Source: Cryptomeria japonica
Lineage: Eukaryota; Streptophyta; Pinopsida; Cupressales; Cupressaceae
Length of the DNA: 64,000 bases
Direction of reading: 5' to 3'
Assembly: GCF_030272615.1 (NCBI RefSeq)
Contig: NC_081406.1
Span: forward strand, 483,445,900 to 483,509,899
Part shown: positions 1 through 12,518 of the stretch, in pieces
Layout: the number at the start of each line of letters is the position of its first letter
Numbering within the stretch: the stretch's first letter is position 1
Notes under the pieces: model-generated
The model's database searches: none
What the model was told of the DNA's origin: nothing
Seen by the model: the letters and a program-made list of their open reading frames with translations, nothing else
Position numbers and translations under genes: made by a program

Positions 1-2951
1 AAACTTGAAATTGTAGCCCTTACTCTTTCTTCATATTTCTTTGCATATGAGGCTTGAGCCTGTTTTAAATCCTCCAACTCATGAAGAGTGATCTCAACCA
101 ATTGAGAGCCAAAAGGTGTTGGAGATGGTGGGAACTCAATAATGGGGCTGGTAGGTGGAGGTCTTGTAGGGGAAGAGAAGATCATCAGTGTCAAAGACTC
201 ACCTCGATGGTACTGTCCTGCCAACTGGCTTTGTAACTTGGCAATGATGCTATCTTTACCCCTTACCTCTTCCTTGGCACTATTATAGGATTTTAAAACT
301 ATCTGTAGCTTAACCTGGAGATCTGCCTTTTCCCTAGCCTCCCTTTCTGCCACTGCAACACTAAACTTTGTAGTCTCTAGCACAGTGCTAGCAGCTTCCA
401 CTACCCTAGTGCTCTGAACTCTTTTTACTATCATTCCACCAAGGTAACTTGACCCTAGGGTGTTCTTATTTCTCTTATTTTCATGTCTTTTAAGAGACCA
501 CATGACCAGTGTAGCATTGTCTTTGCTGAAAGTGAATCCCTCCATAGGTTTGGTCTCTTTTCTTACTGCCTCTAAAACCAAGGCATCTACTATGTCCCAT
601 TCGGGGAGAATGAGTAGCCCATCCTGTGCTATCATGTCTCTTCCCTGCTCAGGAGTGATGGTCTTAAACTCATCAGCCATTTCTTGCTTTATCTCTTCCT
701 CCACCACAGCTGGATTTCTGTGAGGTTACTCACTTTTCCTCTTTTCACACCTAACATTAAACTTATCAATGTTCTTCTTCCACACAAATTGCATGAAAGC
801 TCCTGATGTGAAAAAGTTACCATCAGCCAAGAAATCGTCACTGGCCTATTTGATCTCAGGGTCCCATTCCTGGCCTTTGAACTCATCAGCAGTGATGTTC
901 ATTTCAGCAGTATGGGGCTCTTCTAGCATTCCCTCTTCCACTTCATCATATGTATATGCTATCTCTCCAAGGCTGCCTAACTACAACAGTTGCTCAGCTA
1001 TTGCCTATTCAACTCCTATATTTATAGGGGATTGAGATGGAGAGTACAAAGGTTCATCAGATTGTATTTCTTTTCCCACTCTTTGTTTCTTTGGGCTATC
1101 TTGAATGTCAATGACATCCTGTATCTTCCTCTTCCCCTTTGAAGTAGAGGGTTCCCTTGTTGTAGGAATCAACACACTGTAGTTGGACTTCTAATAAAAC
1201 AGTGTAGTCACCAGGAGGGATTTCTCTAGTGGATGCAGACCTACTTAGAACCAGTCTTGCTTTCTTAGGGTTGTTTTTAATTACAACCTCCCTCTTTTCT
1301 TTCAAAGTCTACTTAAAATCCTCAAAACAAAGAATTAGAAACTTTATCTTCTCCTCAAAAGGGTGGAAGCTAGACAATGGGTCATAGCTGGTATCAAATT
1401 GGTGTACAAAGTCTAAGGCTTTTTTATAAGCCACCCACTTTTCCTTCCTTGGCTCTTGCTCATCTAAATCAAACTCATTCCCAATGAGGTCTTTAGGAAA
1501 CTAGAATTGATGGGGTTTACCTCTGCATATTGCCCTCTTTCTAAACATGTCATTGAGGAAATCTTTAGGGTTAGCACACTGGGATACTGTAGTTGACAAA
1601 TGATGCGGTTGAAGGAAATCTTCAAAACACTTCCAACCTCCTTTAATTATCACAAATTGGTGTGCTATGGTAACTGTAGGGAAAATGGACCCTTTACCTT
1701 TGCCTGTTAACTCTGCCTCCTGCACACCACCAATCTATCTGAGGATCTCTGCTATTCCCACTTTAAGAGGGACCTGATAGGGTAACACAAATGGAGTGCC
1801 TGTGAAACCATAAACTCTAAAAACTATGGAGACAGGGTATAAGTAAATATCACCCCAACTGTGGACAATTTTAACATCTCAGCAGACTCTTTTGGCCTAA
1901 TGAATTCCAAAAGAACCTTAGGGACTCTTGGATTCTCTGAACAGATAAGAGTCCTAATCTTAGATGCAAAACACTTATCAAACTTTAAGAAGCTTGCATC
2001 TTCTCTGTCCCATGACAACTCTATACTCCATAACTGCACTGGCACCTTCTCTCCATTCTTCTCTTTCACAATATCCATCCCACTTACAAAATAATCACCA
2101 CCCTTGAATAAAAATAAATGCATGAGGAGGGAATACCATCCAAAAGGCCTATCTACCTTCCCATTCTTTATTCCTATTAATCCTTCATGGATAGAATCAG
2201 TGATAAAGGAAGCATAATCAAAGGTCACTACAAGAGAAGGATTCAAAATCTGAGCAAGCATCAGCATGTAATGGGTTGGCATATTTGCTTCAGCATCTTC
2301 TCCTAGAATTTGGTAGAGTGACCAATATAATCCTTTTGATCTAAGGGTGAATAGATTTAATGAGAAGGGCACCTTAGTATTGGGTCCTACAACTATCAAC
2401 CCACCTATCTTCACAAAGAATTCTTTAAGAGGCCCATTTCTAAGGTGGTTCCTCTGCACACTATATACCTGAACTAGTGATTTAAAATTAATAGGCTCTA
2501 GAAAATTAGTAAATTCACTAAGCCTGAAAGCATTTCTAAACTCCTCATTATTTATTTCAATGAGGATTTTCCCACTTATATCTTTATTACTCCTTGTAAT
2601 TGGGTTATAGTTGTGTGCAATTTGAGTTAGGAGATCCACATCCATGAATACTCTAGGGACCACTAATTTGCCAACGTCCAACTCCCAGGTACTATTCTGC
2701 GGGGCTGAGGAGTTTCTCATGCCAAATCCAACTTTAAACAATCCCAACCCAGACAACCCAATTTGAGGGTCTCTTATCCAGTTACCCTTATCATATAATC
2801 CCTCTCCTATTTTTAGGCAAGGAGCTCTTGGCACAAGTTATTTTACCTTTATGGCCAAATTAGTTGACAATGTCAACTGTTCAAGGAAGTCATCATAGAT
2901 AGCCCTCTCCTGGTAATTAACTTTTCCTGAGAATTCTCTCTTGAGTGCCAT
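1..2951 (-). pseudogene. T1 extra ORF downstream of pol (partial, broken)
   Basis: Second copy of the large ORF described in T2, nearly collinear with 21520 down to about 14125. I take the ATG at 2951 because T2 has the same start and the same following residues (MA[L/P]KREFSGKVNYQERA). An in-frame TAA at 2838-2840 sits at codon 38, exactly as in T2. The long open part 2834-1824 matches T2 residues about 40-375. A 1-base loss near 1876 breaks the frame, further shifts follow near 1195 and 900, and a TAG at 1501-1503 is again shared with T2. The T2 insertion site is empty here (AAAGA at 193-197). Function unknown; no family recognised. Confidence 0.75.
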
Positions 2952-5372
2952 CTTTAAAAATTATGGAAGCAATCTAACTATTACCCCAACCCGTTCTGTG
3001 ACAAATCAAGACCTTAATTTAAACACACTGTTAAGTGATTGCCAAACAAGAGTATAAGAGAACCTATTTTTTGCTCGAAGAAATTAGCTCTGCAACTCAA
3101 GAAATTAACTCTACAACCGCTTCTCTGCAACTATTCTTTAGAATGATACCTTCATTCAATTGATACAAAATCATATACGGTAGTCGGGCTCTTAACTATG
3201 ACATTTATACCACATGCTTTGGTCGTCCCTTTAGAATTGCATTCATAAAAGAATTCGAAACTTTCGCTCCACCGGTCACAACATGCCTGTGTATTTTTCT
3301 TTTTGCTCTTTTGCCATTTCACAGAGCATAACATCCTAGCAATTTCACTTAATGAAATCACGCCAACCATCCAATCAGATGAGACTTGATCAGCCTTTAA
3401 ACTGTCTTAACATCTCTGCCTTTGCATTGGGCCCTACTTCCTTTTTGCCATTTCGCGAGCTTTATCCTCTGAGCACTTTTCTTTCATGAAGCTACGCCAG
3501 GCATTAGATGGGACTCTACCCGCCCGGCCTTTGACTCTTACCTAGATAGTCAACCTTTTCACTAACTTCGCCTCATCCTGATGGCTAATGGTTTTTTTCT
3601 ATTTCGCATAGCTTAACCCGCTTTCAACTTTGGGCCAGGAAACAACGCAAAGCATTGGATCAATCCTGAGATGACCATCCTTTAAGCGAGACCTTTATGC
3701 TTGCATTGCTTACCCCGCTCTTCTAATGGTTACCAAACACCATGTGGCACTCAGCCATTAGCCTTGGAAAACACTTCGAGTTTAGTTCAGAGTCAGCCAC
3801 GTGTCATATTTCCCTTATAACCGCCGGTTACACCTTGGTGCCCTCAATCCCTTTTGAAACCACGTGTCAATCGACACATCACCATCAAGCTTTACGCTGG
3901 GAAGAACCTTCATTTCTCTTTCACCATTTCGTAGGATTTAACGCTTGGTTAATTCACAACCACGAAACAATGCAAGCCCTTGGATCTTTTCGGAGTTGAT
4001 CCTCTTTTACCTTCATGCTTTATCTGTTCTTCGGGCCCCAAAACATTTTGCCATTTTGTGAGTTTTAAAGCACGAGCACTTTACCTTCACAAACTCACAC
4101 GGACTACTGGATTAGAGCTGACTTGCTCAATGCTTAACAACCTACTAAGGTTCGGTAGACGTGGGCCCTCTGACTCAACTTTGTCCACCTGGTGTCTAAT
4201 CATTCCTGAACTGACATGTCAACCTTTTATTCGCTGAGAGAAAACACCAGATTCCACTTCATCCTTGCCACATGGATCTGCCAAGTAACTTCACACCCAA
4301 TGACATGACTCATCCTCTTGGACCCACCATTTAATCCTCTGATCTGACTTGCTGACTACTTTGACTTTTCACAATGTGCCATTATCTTACTCGCCATCTC
4401 AACCAACTGGACTGCTTACCTGGAACGCCATGTCATTTTGCTATTTCGCGAAAGCTATCTTTCGAGCATTGCTCCCTTGCAAAGCTGTGCTAGCGGTTAG
4501 ATCTTCGGGAACCTATGCATTTGTTATGCTCTTTAAAAACCTCTTTTGCCTAGGCCAAAAACCTTTCGCTATTTCACAAAGCATAACATGTGAGCACCTA
4601 TCAGCCACAAAACAACGAGAACAGTTGATTTCTTTTGAACTTGATCACCCTTTAGCCGTTTGAAAAGTCTTCACCGCCGGGTGCCGCCAAACCTTTTTGC
4701 CATTTCGCGAAAGGTAATTTGCTTGTTGTTTTCAACTGCGAATCAACGCCAGCCGTTAGATCTTGAGCAAGATGGAATCTTGTTAAACCAGACCAAATTC
4801 GCACCATTGAACATATTTTTCCTTTCGCTATTTCGCATAGCTTAAAGCACTCGCAACTTCGCCTAAGGAAATGGCGAAATCCGTAGATCCATCAGAGAGC
4901 TGCATGACACTTACTGGGCCTCACAACATTAGAAGGAAAAAGACATAAGGCATAATTTTTTTACGATTATTTAATGACCGCCTAGATAAATGACAAGGGG
5001 GAACACTTCATACAACCCCAAGACCCATTACTTAAGTGAATTAAGGTAACGCAGGAATAGAAACTAGAGGATTTTAATCAGACATTTGAGCGATTTTAAA
5101 ACCAAAAACCCTAAACCCTTAAAGACTTAACACAGATTTGAAGCATTTAATAGTGTGCTTGACTCAAAATTTCAAAAAACTTAGCCAATTATGGGAAAAG
5201 AAAACCCATTTCTTAAACAGTGATAACAACGGCTCTGACTGGGGATGATTGATCGCAAGGTCAACACAAGAAACTCAGAAAACTTTGGAGAACAGACCAA
5301 AACAAAGACCCAAACAAAACAACAGGAAAGAAACAAAATATATACAAACAAAGGACCTACTGTGCATGAACT
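2952..5372 (-). repeat. T1 spacer between pol and the extra ORF, with about 135-bp degenerate tandem repeats
   Basis: No credible coding sequence. A core resembling TTTTGCYATTTCGCRWAGC recurs at about 3308, 3445, 3596, 3921, 4050, 4436, 4565, 4686 and 4822. Most steps are 120-145 bp, and the two larger gaps suit decayed units. Phrases such as GCCGTTAGATCTT and ACGAAACAACGC recur between the cores. CACGTG boxes lie at 3798 and 3861. The matching spacer in T2 has the same order of units, so this is a family trait rather than a late expansion. Confidence 0.7.
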
Positions 5373-6477
5373 TCAAGAGAAATAATGTTTCAAGAATTGT
5401 CCATGCACTGGAAATTCCTATACTCCATCATTCATATTTTTCAAAAATAAGAATCATTTCCATTTAGATCATAGACCACAAAAGGGCCAATCCATAATGA
5501 TTCAAATTTCTTGTGCTTTCCCTTGTCTTGTCCTCTTGCATTCCACTGAAGAACAATATCATCAATTTGAAACTTCCTTAATGATGTCCTTTTATCAAAA
5601 AGGTAATTGGACTGCAGTTGGATCTTTAGGTTTCTCTTATGAGCTAGAGCTCTGATCTCTTCCACTTCGACCATCTGGATCATTCGATCCTCCATAGGCT
5701 CTGATAAATCCATGTCCTCAGCTTACAAGAACCTATACACTAGAAGAAGATTGTTTATAGGCACTCTAGCATGTGTACCATATACCAATTCAAATGGTGA
5801 CATCCTAATGGCCTTCTTGACAATGATTCTATCTGCCCACAAAGCTAGTTTCAACTTTTGATCCCATGACCTCCTGTTTTCTTCTAAGATTTTCTTGATA
5901 ATATTCAAGAGGCTTTTATTACTGGATTCTACTTCCCATTTCCTTGAGGATGATAAGGTGAAGAGTAAGACATGAGTATCCCATGACTAGTGCAAAAATT
6001 GACAAACTCTTCTGATCTGAAACTCATAGCATTGTCCATTACTAATTTCACAGGAACTCCAAATCTAGTTATGATACAATCCATCAAGAAATCAATAAAA
6101 ATTTTACTTGTAGCTCTTCTGGTGGGAATGGCTTCAATCCATTTAGTAAAATAATCATTGGCTACTATGATCCATCTATGACCTCTTCCTGATCTCTCAA
6201 CAATCTCTCCAATAAAGTCTATCCCCCATTGGAAAAAAGGTGCTTCCACTGTAACTGGGTTCAAGGGCAGAGCTCCTTCATATTTTAGTTTGGATGAAAA
6301 CCTTTGACATGGGTCACATCTCATGACATATTCATGAGCATCCTTGAATAGGGTAGGCCAATAATACCCAACTCGGACTATCTTCCCAGCAGTTGTCTTA
6401 GCAGAATAATGACCTCTGCACATTCCATCATGCATTTCAATCAACATTTTCTTTGCTTGGAATTCATCTAAACACAT
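5373..6477 (-). pseudogene. T1 integrase domain (broken)
   Basis: Third part of the gag-pol frame; it would join the cDNA to host DNA. An HHCC zinc-binding region is visible (H at MHDGMCRGHYSAK, then CDPCQRF). The catalytic core has its first Asp in QWGIDFIGEI and its second in LVMDNAMSF. One base is missing after HPQGNG (about 5930), which shifts the frame just before the expected catalytic Glu; the other frame then reads VESSNK. A TAG interrupts at 5723-5725. A C-terminal region (KFESLWIGPFVVYDLNG) follows, another base is lost near 5443, and the likely polyprotein stop is TGA at 5373-5375. I see no chromodomain. Confidence 0.85.
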
Positions 6478-8137
6478 GAGTAACCCTCCACCTCTGTTTC
6501 TCTAAAACAAATCACCTTGAATGAGAACATATTTCTGAGACTTCAATTTTAGAGTCCTTCTCTGATTATGTGTCATTCCTTCTGAAAATGTAGCATTTTT
6601 CAAAAATCGGACTATCTCTGAATACCAAGGTTGCCTTTCAATACTAGTGACTGAAGTACTTTTGATTTCAACATTATTTACCTCAACATTCAGAAGATTA
6701 GATTCAGTCATGAGCTTGGCTAGACCTAGGCCTCTCACCAATTTGGTGATCTTTATTTCCAAGTCAAATTCTTGGATTCTATTGATCCATCTGCATCTTT
6801 TTCCTGTAACCTCAGATTGGGACAAAATATCCTTAACTGCAGCATGTGGGACATAAGCAGTGATTTTTGCATTCACAAGGTATGGCCTGAAAGCTTTGAT
6901 AGTTTTAACTAAAGAATAAGCCTATTTCTCCATGGTTTCATACTTTAATTCTGCTGCTCACAAACACTTGCTATAGAAAGCTATTGGATGTTCATATCCC
7001 TCATTATCCTTTTGTAACAATACTGCAGCTACTGTATGGTATGAAGCAAAAGAGAACAGAGAAAAGGGCTTACTGTAATCAGGAGATTTCAGCACTAGTG
7101 CTTCCTGAATGGCTCTTTTAATTTCAGCAAAAGCCTTAGAGGCTTCTTGATCCCAAAAAAACTTGGTATCCTTCTTGAGCAACTTGACAATGGGTTTCAC
7201 TATCTCTGCAAAGTTTGCAATGAATCTTCTAACAAATTTTACTTTTCCTAAAAAGGATTGAATACCTTTAACGTTCTTCGGTTCAGATACTTTGTTTATT
7301 GCTTCAATTCTTTCAGGGTCTATTCTTACCCCCTCCTTGGGGACAATTTGCCCCAATAATTTTCCTTCAGTGACCCCAAAATGACATTTCTTGGGATTTA
7401 ATGACACCAAATTCCAAAGCTTTGTTGAACACCTTTTCCAAAAGTCCACAGTGATCATCAACCCTTTTGGAGAAGCAAGTTAGATCATCTTGATAAACCA
7501 CCATGATGATATTAATGAATTCTTTGAAAGCTACATCCATGGCTCTCTGAAATGTAGCTCCAACATTTTTCAATCCGAATGGCATTCTTAGATAGACATA
7601 TGTTCCCCATGGAGTAGTGAAAGTAGTTTTAAACTGTTCAGATTCTCTCACTAACACTTGATTGTATCCTAAAAAACCATCCATCATGGACAAGAGATCA
7701 CAACCTGTTACTCTCTTTAGCATGGCTTCCATATTTGGAGAAGAGTAGTTATCTTTCAAAGAAGCAACATTGAAATTTCTAAAATCCACACACAATCTAA
7801 TGTCCCCATTTTTCTTTCTTACTGGGACCAGGTTGGAGACCCATGAAGAATGCCTTATAGGTTTGATAATCCCCCCTTCTCTTAACTTAGTCAACTCTTG
7901 CTGTATCTTAGTTTCTAACAAGGGATTAATAGGTCTCTACTTCTGTCTGAAAGGCTTAGCATCTAGAAGTAAAGGAACTTCAAGCTGAAAGAGGTCTTGT
8001 CTATACGCCTTTAGGTCTTCATAAGACCAAGCAAAAACATGCTTATATCTTTTTAATAAATTAATAAGATTAATTCTGACATGAGGGGGTAATTTCTTTC
8101 CAATGTACACTAACTTAGGGGATGACTCAGTCCCCAA
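6478..8137 (-). pseudogene. T1 reverse transcriptase and canonical RNase H (broken)
   Basis: The RT part starts with a connector (HVFAWSYEDLKAYRQDL) and has VRKKNGDIRLCVDFRN, a template-grip region (MPFGLKNVGATFQRAMD) and the catalytic YQDD box near 7485. One base is lost or gained near 7405, where ALEFGV should run into LNPKKCHFG; the rest continues in the next frame. A gypsy-type RNase H follows, from the WDQEASKAFAEIKRA connector through AAVLLQKDNEGYEHPIAFYSK to WINRIQEFDLEI. In-frame stops lie at 7937, 6958 and 6502. The domain order RT then RNase H is normal for Ty3/gypsy; the second RNase H lies upstream. Confidence 0.87.
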
Positions 8138-8143
8138 GTTTAC

Positions 8144-8845
8144 CTACTCCAATTCTTCCAACTTAGTGGTAGACTGCTGATGTAAGTGACTGTCATTATA
8201 ACTAAACATGCTCTCTAGCTCTACTAACCCTTTAGGTATCTCATTTGTTTCCAACTGAACCAAGTCATTTCCAAACATTGTTTCCTTATTGTCAACCACC
8301 TCCACCGGTGCATTGCAATCAATCTTTTGTCCATCATAATCATCAACACATTGGATGAACTTAAGAATATCTTCATCATCAGCAAAAACTTGCCAATTAT
8401 ACACATTATTGGGGATGGCAGGCCTATATTTTATCTCCATAGTGGAGATGTCGGTTAGTGTTGCATCATCATTGTTCAATGCAACATTAGCTAGAAAATC
8501 TGCCATAATATTCTTTGATCGCTCTATCCAATTAATAGAAAATGCACTAAAATGCTCAATGACATCCCAAACTGCATGTTTATATCTCTTTAATCTATCA
8601 TTTTTGGATGCATATTTGGATCTTACCTGAGAGACAACCAATTTTGAATCCCCCAATACTTTCAACAGTTGGATTCCATGCCTTTTTGCAACCTCAAGTC
8701 CCAATAACAGGGCTTCATACTCTACAGTATTATTTGTGCACTGGAAGGCCAATAAGAAAGAATACTTAAAAGTTATACCTGATGGGGATACAAAAAGAAC
8801 CCCTACTCCAGATCCTTCATTGGAACAAGCTCCATCAAAATACAT
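8144..8845 (-). pseudogene. T1 additional (archaeal-type) RNase H domain upstream of RT
   Basis: Open segment of the same polyprotein frame, between protease and RT. It reads as an RNase H fold with all four acidic residues in place: Asp in MYFDGACSNEGSG, Glu in NNTVEYEALLLGLE, Asp in KVLGDSKLVVSQV and Asp in NIMADFLANVAL. That is the archaeal-type RNase H known from plant Tat elements (family knowledge). A linker of about 100 residues with acidic stretches follows and runs to the stop at 8144. The element also keeps the usual gypsy RNase H after RT, so it has two. The domain itself has no stop or frameshift. Confidence 0.85.
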
Positions 8846-8860
8846 TTGCCATAAACCATA

Positions 8861-9949
8861 CTATTGTGATTCTAATTCGACCACAATGGGGTCAGTATTC
8901 TTCAACTGGGGTAAAATTGGTTGTAATATGAAATTATCAAGATCCACATCAATCATACAATTGAGCATATTAGGATCTACACTCTCAATTACTTTGAGAG
9001 CACGTGGTTCTCTATACAACTTGACCTGATTCCCATTTATTGGAATGGTGGCATAAGACAAATCCAGTTGGATATTTCCTCCTACTGCTGTTGCCCACTG
9101 CCTGGACAACAACATACCATAATGGGGTTTAGTGTCAGTAACAATAACATCCATTTTATAAGTTGCCTTAGGGAATGTTGCTATTTTTACTTCAACATCT
9201 CTCATTGTACCTATCACAAGTACTTCCCTATTATCCATAGCATAACACTTTCCATATACAGTGGTCACTGATAGTCCTAATTCTTTCATGACACCATAGG
9301 GAATCACATTAGCAGCAGCTCCTAAATCTATCATGCAGCTTTTTATCAACCGATTATTTACCAACAAAGTAACATAGAATGGATCTACTTGTGAAGGCTC
9401 TTGAGTGATGGTGGTTCCAACATAAACCTCTGGGGTTTGGAATTCTTGATCCTTTCCAATTCTAGCTGAACTGGTGGGTAGGACTGTGCCACTATTAGAT
9501 ATATTAGAAAACAAAGACAAAGTTGCATCCCTATGCTCTTTTATTTTTAGTAATTCTACTAATGGGACAGTGACCTTCATTTGTGTAAGGGCTTGAGCCA
9601 TGTCAAATGTAGAACTACTGCTTAAATCAATATTAGCTCTAACTCTTTCTACCTTAAGCTAGTTTGCCCTTTTTGTTGTGGCAGCTCCTTATACATCAGT
9701 AGTATTTTTATCCTTTGTACTCTTGGGTACATCTTTAACCCGTTCCTTCTTTTCTTGACCAATTTTAGGGATAGTAGTAGCACTAATTGTTGCCCCCTTT
9801 TGGGTAATCTCTTTTATGAACATGGAACCAGGTTCACCCTGATCAGTATCCTTCTTGGTGCTCCTTACGTTATAATAGTGTTTTGCTTTAGCAATAGCAT
9901 CTTTGGTGAGACTCTTAACTTCTTCCTCACTAGGCCTTCTAAGATGAAC
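8861..9949 (-). pseudogene. T1 linker and aspartic protease domain (active site altered)
   Basis: Continues the gag frame. A linker of about 200 residues carries stops near 9693 and 9660. A retropepsin-like domain then spans 9400-9000: VDPFYVTLLVNNRLIKS, the active-site region MIDLGAAANVIPY, and a later flap and hydrophobic part (GMLLSRQWATAVGG). Retropepsins need D-T/S-G; here the middle residue is Leu (TTA), one C-to-T change from Ser TCA, so the protease is probably inactive. The domain is one half of a homodimer in this enzyme class. It ends at the TAG at 8861-8863, with RNase H following in the same frame. Confidence 0.8.
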
Positions 9950-12214
9950 TTATTCATCCTCAATTGTTACCACATTCAATGTAGGATGCCAGTCCAAGGT
10001 TAGTTGTCCTTGAACAAACCTTTCATTATCCAGCACATCACTATATTCACTTTGTATAGATTCCTCATCACTTTCTATAATAGTCTCAAACATGTTAATG
10101 TCAGGCTCAGCTTCTTGTCTCATGGATTCTTCAAGAGCTTGAGCTACTACACATTGATGAGGAGAATGTGGCCCATCACAAGCAATACACCAGGGAGTAT
10201 TTTCTATATTATGGACATTTTTCCCTTTTAAGGGATCTGGAGTGTCCTGATTTTGAGCAATTTTAGGCTTCTCATTCTGGGGTTTACCATATTTCCAGTT
10301 GGTATTATAAGGCATATCATGCAGTCTAGGGGGCCTATCTTGCCAGTTATAATGAGGCTTGTCATTTTTGTTCACTTTGGCAGTCAGATCCTTCATAGCA
10401 ATGACCAACTTCTCTATCTTGTCTTCCTCCTTAGCAGCTTTGCCAGGTTGTTGTTTTGTTTCTTGCCATAACCTACCATCTATTCTCCTTCCTAACTTCC
10501 CAGATGCTTTCCTATTTCTTTCAACATTATTGGCAATCCTAAAAGCATCCCTCAGGTTATGTGGATTTTTATCCCTCAAGATATAGGCCATATTAGAATC
10601 AAATGCATTATAGTAGGTATTCAAACACATGTTTTCATCTAACCTCATCACCTGATATAATCTATGCATGGCCTTTTGAAATATGGCATTGAAGTCAGTG
10701 ACCATTTCATTATCAGACTTTCTAATGTTTATTAAATTCATTGAGCATGAAGCTCACATTTGTTTTATCACTGTATTGTTCTTGAAACAATTCTTAAAAT
10801 CCTCCCATGACCCTATGCTATTAACTGGAAGACCTCTGTACTAATCTCTTGCATCATCAACTAGGGATTGAACAAACAGTTTCATTATAACATCTTCATC
10901 CACTATCTCATAGTCATTTATTAGGTCACCAAAAGATTTCAAATGTTTCTCAGCACTAATTGCATTATTTCTAGTACACTTATGGAGTCTATCCCTTAAC
11001 TCAGTAAGAACATGGTTGGGATATCCTAGAATCCCATCAAAGAACAATTGCCTATACTGTTCTAAATTGATAGGTCTCCTTTGAAAAGGGGAAGCAACAT
11101 TATTATTTCCCATGTTCATTCTGACTTTTAGAATTAGGGACTGAGATACTTGGCCATGCTAATTGTTCACAGGGGTTTGACTCACTGATGTTGTATTAGC
11201 AGTCACAGTAGGTTGAATCTTAACTGGGGGAAGGGAAACTTGTTGAGGATCAAGCTTACTAAGATCTTCTAATGGGAAAATGATAGGGGGAGCTTTTAGG
11301 TAACTAATTTTTCTCTTCACTTCCTGATTTGCTGCTTCCAACTTAGCTTTCTCTAGTTCCATTTGGAGATCCTCGTTTTCCTTCCTCATTGTTTCTATCT
11401 CTCTCTCATGTGTTGATAGCCTATGAGAAATCTCTTCAGTGTTTTTAGATCCAGTTCCATCATCCACCCATTTCTGCTTTCCTTTATCAACATTATTCCT
11501 AGGAGGCTGTGAATCACTCAGCATTTCCTTATTTGGCTGGACTACTGACCTATATGTTGGCTTAGCCTTGGGGATCAGAATTTCTCTGATCACAGGGCCT
11601 TCCTCATCACTCTTTTCTTTTTCTTTGGCCAATACTTCAAGATCAGCTATCTATCTAAGAAGCCTATCTCTCTCCATTAGTTTTTCTTTAACCTCCTTCT
11701 CCTTATTTGCTTCCTTTTGGGCTCTTAAGGAGATTAAGTGATGAACTCTCCTATTTAAATTTTCTATTTCTTGTGACACTTCATCGTCATCGGGGAAATT
11801 CTCCTCAGAGTCAAATAAATTGACTTGATCTATATCAATCAAGCTGATGTTTCCATCAATTGTCCTAGGAATAGAATGTCTAATTGCATGTGAACTAGTC
11901 CTATCTCTCGCAGACACACTAACATGAGATATATCTTGATTTACAACATGAGCATTATCTATATTTCAAAACAATCTAGAATGGAAACCTAATATATCAT
12001 GTTCAGATTCTCTGGAAGAAGAATTAGATTTTTTATAAACAGGTTGATCAGGTATCTTACCGGTATTTTTATTCTTTTGCACCCAAGTAGCATTTGATGG
12101 TTCGTGAAGCACTGATCTCTTCTGACCACTTCATGACTATTCTGGCAAACCTTCTTGCAAAGTTTCATGAGGGTGCTTCTTCATGAATGATCTAGTGTTT
12201 TTTCCTCCTTGCAT
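9950..12214 (-). pseudogene. T1 gag (capsid-nucleocapsid) region, broken by stops
   Basis: The ATG at 12214 is the first in this frame after the primer site, leaving a leader of about 280 nt. The N-terminal part is polar with a predicted coiled coil (residues about 170-280, rich in E/K/L near EREIETMRKENEDLQ). The capsid-type retrotransposon gag region is at about residues 385-510 (QSLVDDARD, then GLPVNSIGSWEDFKNCF). A zinc knuckle of the form C-x2-C-x3-H-x4-C (CIACDGPHSPHQC) is near residue 680. Stops at 11651, 11159 and 10841, plus others near 12140 and 11970, lie in one frame with no shift, so the ancestral frame is clear. It packages the element RNA in related families. Confidence 0.83.
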
Positions 12215-12497
12215 TGTTCTTGTCTTCCTTTCTTTTTTGTACATCACAAGGACTGGTTCCAAGATAACAGAGTTGCCACCCACAGGACTATGGGAATTAT
12301 GAAAACAAGCTTTGAAAAAATGTAAGAAATCTTTAGACCAAAATCATATATCAAAGGAAAATAGAGGGAAATTCCAGATAGGGACCTCCAAGCACCACTG
12401 CTATATTCAATTACGCACCGATCTAATCCACAAACACACAATGATTTTCTTTATAAATTTAAACACAAATCTATGTCTAGATCCTTATTGTGACTCT
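12215..12497 (-). other. T1 leader between primer site and gag start
   Basis: About 280 bp without an ORF in the gag frame, placed like the 5' untranslated leader of an LTR retrotransposon. No packaging signal can be named from sequence alone. Confidence 0.5.
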
Positions 12498-12515
12498 CCC
12501 CAGCAGAGTCACCAC
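12498..12515 (-). promoter_or_regulatory. T1 primer binding site
   Basis: On the minus strand the sequence GTGGTGACTCTGCTGGGG follows the inferred LTR end after three A residues. It closely resembles the TGGCGACTC-type site used by Tat/Ogre-like plant elements, recalled as complementary to a tRNA-Arg 3' end. The tRNA identity is from memory and unverified; the position is sound because it fixes the LTR end and precedes gag. Confidence 0.65.
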
Positions 12516-12518
12516 TTT

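Noticed and set aside
460-723. Plus-strand ORF with a hydrophobic start, and similar ones at 769-1035 and 19029-19592
   Set aside because: They are antisense shadows of the third ORF, and the same shadows recur in both T copies.
3742-4845. Plus-strand ORFs in the T1 spacer
   Set aside because: They follow the degenerate repeats, are broken differently in T2 and show no family; repeat structure explains them.
5226-5250. Primer-site-like GGCTCTGACTGGGGA on the plus strand
   Set aside because: No LTR end beside it, wrong strand for T1, and it lies just behind the integrase end.
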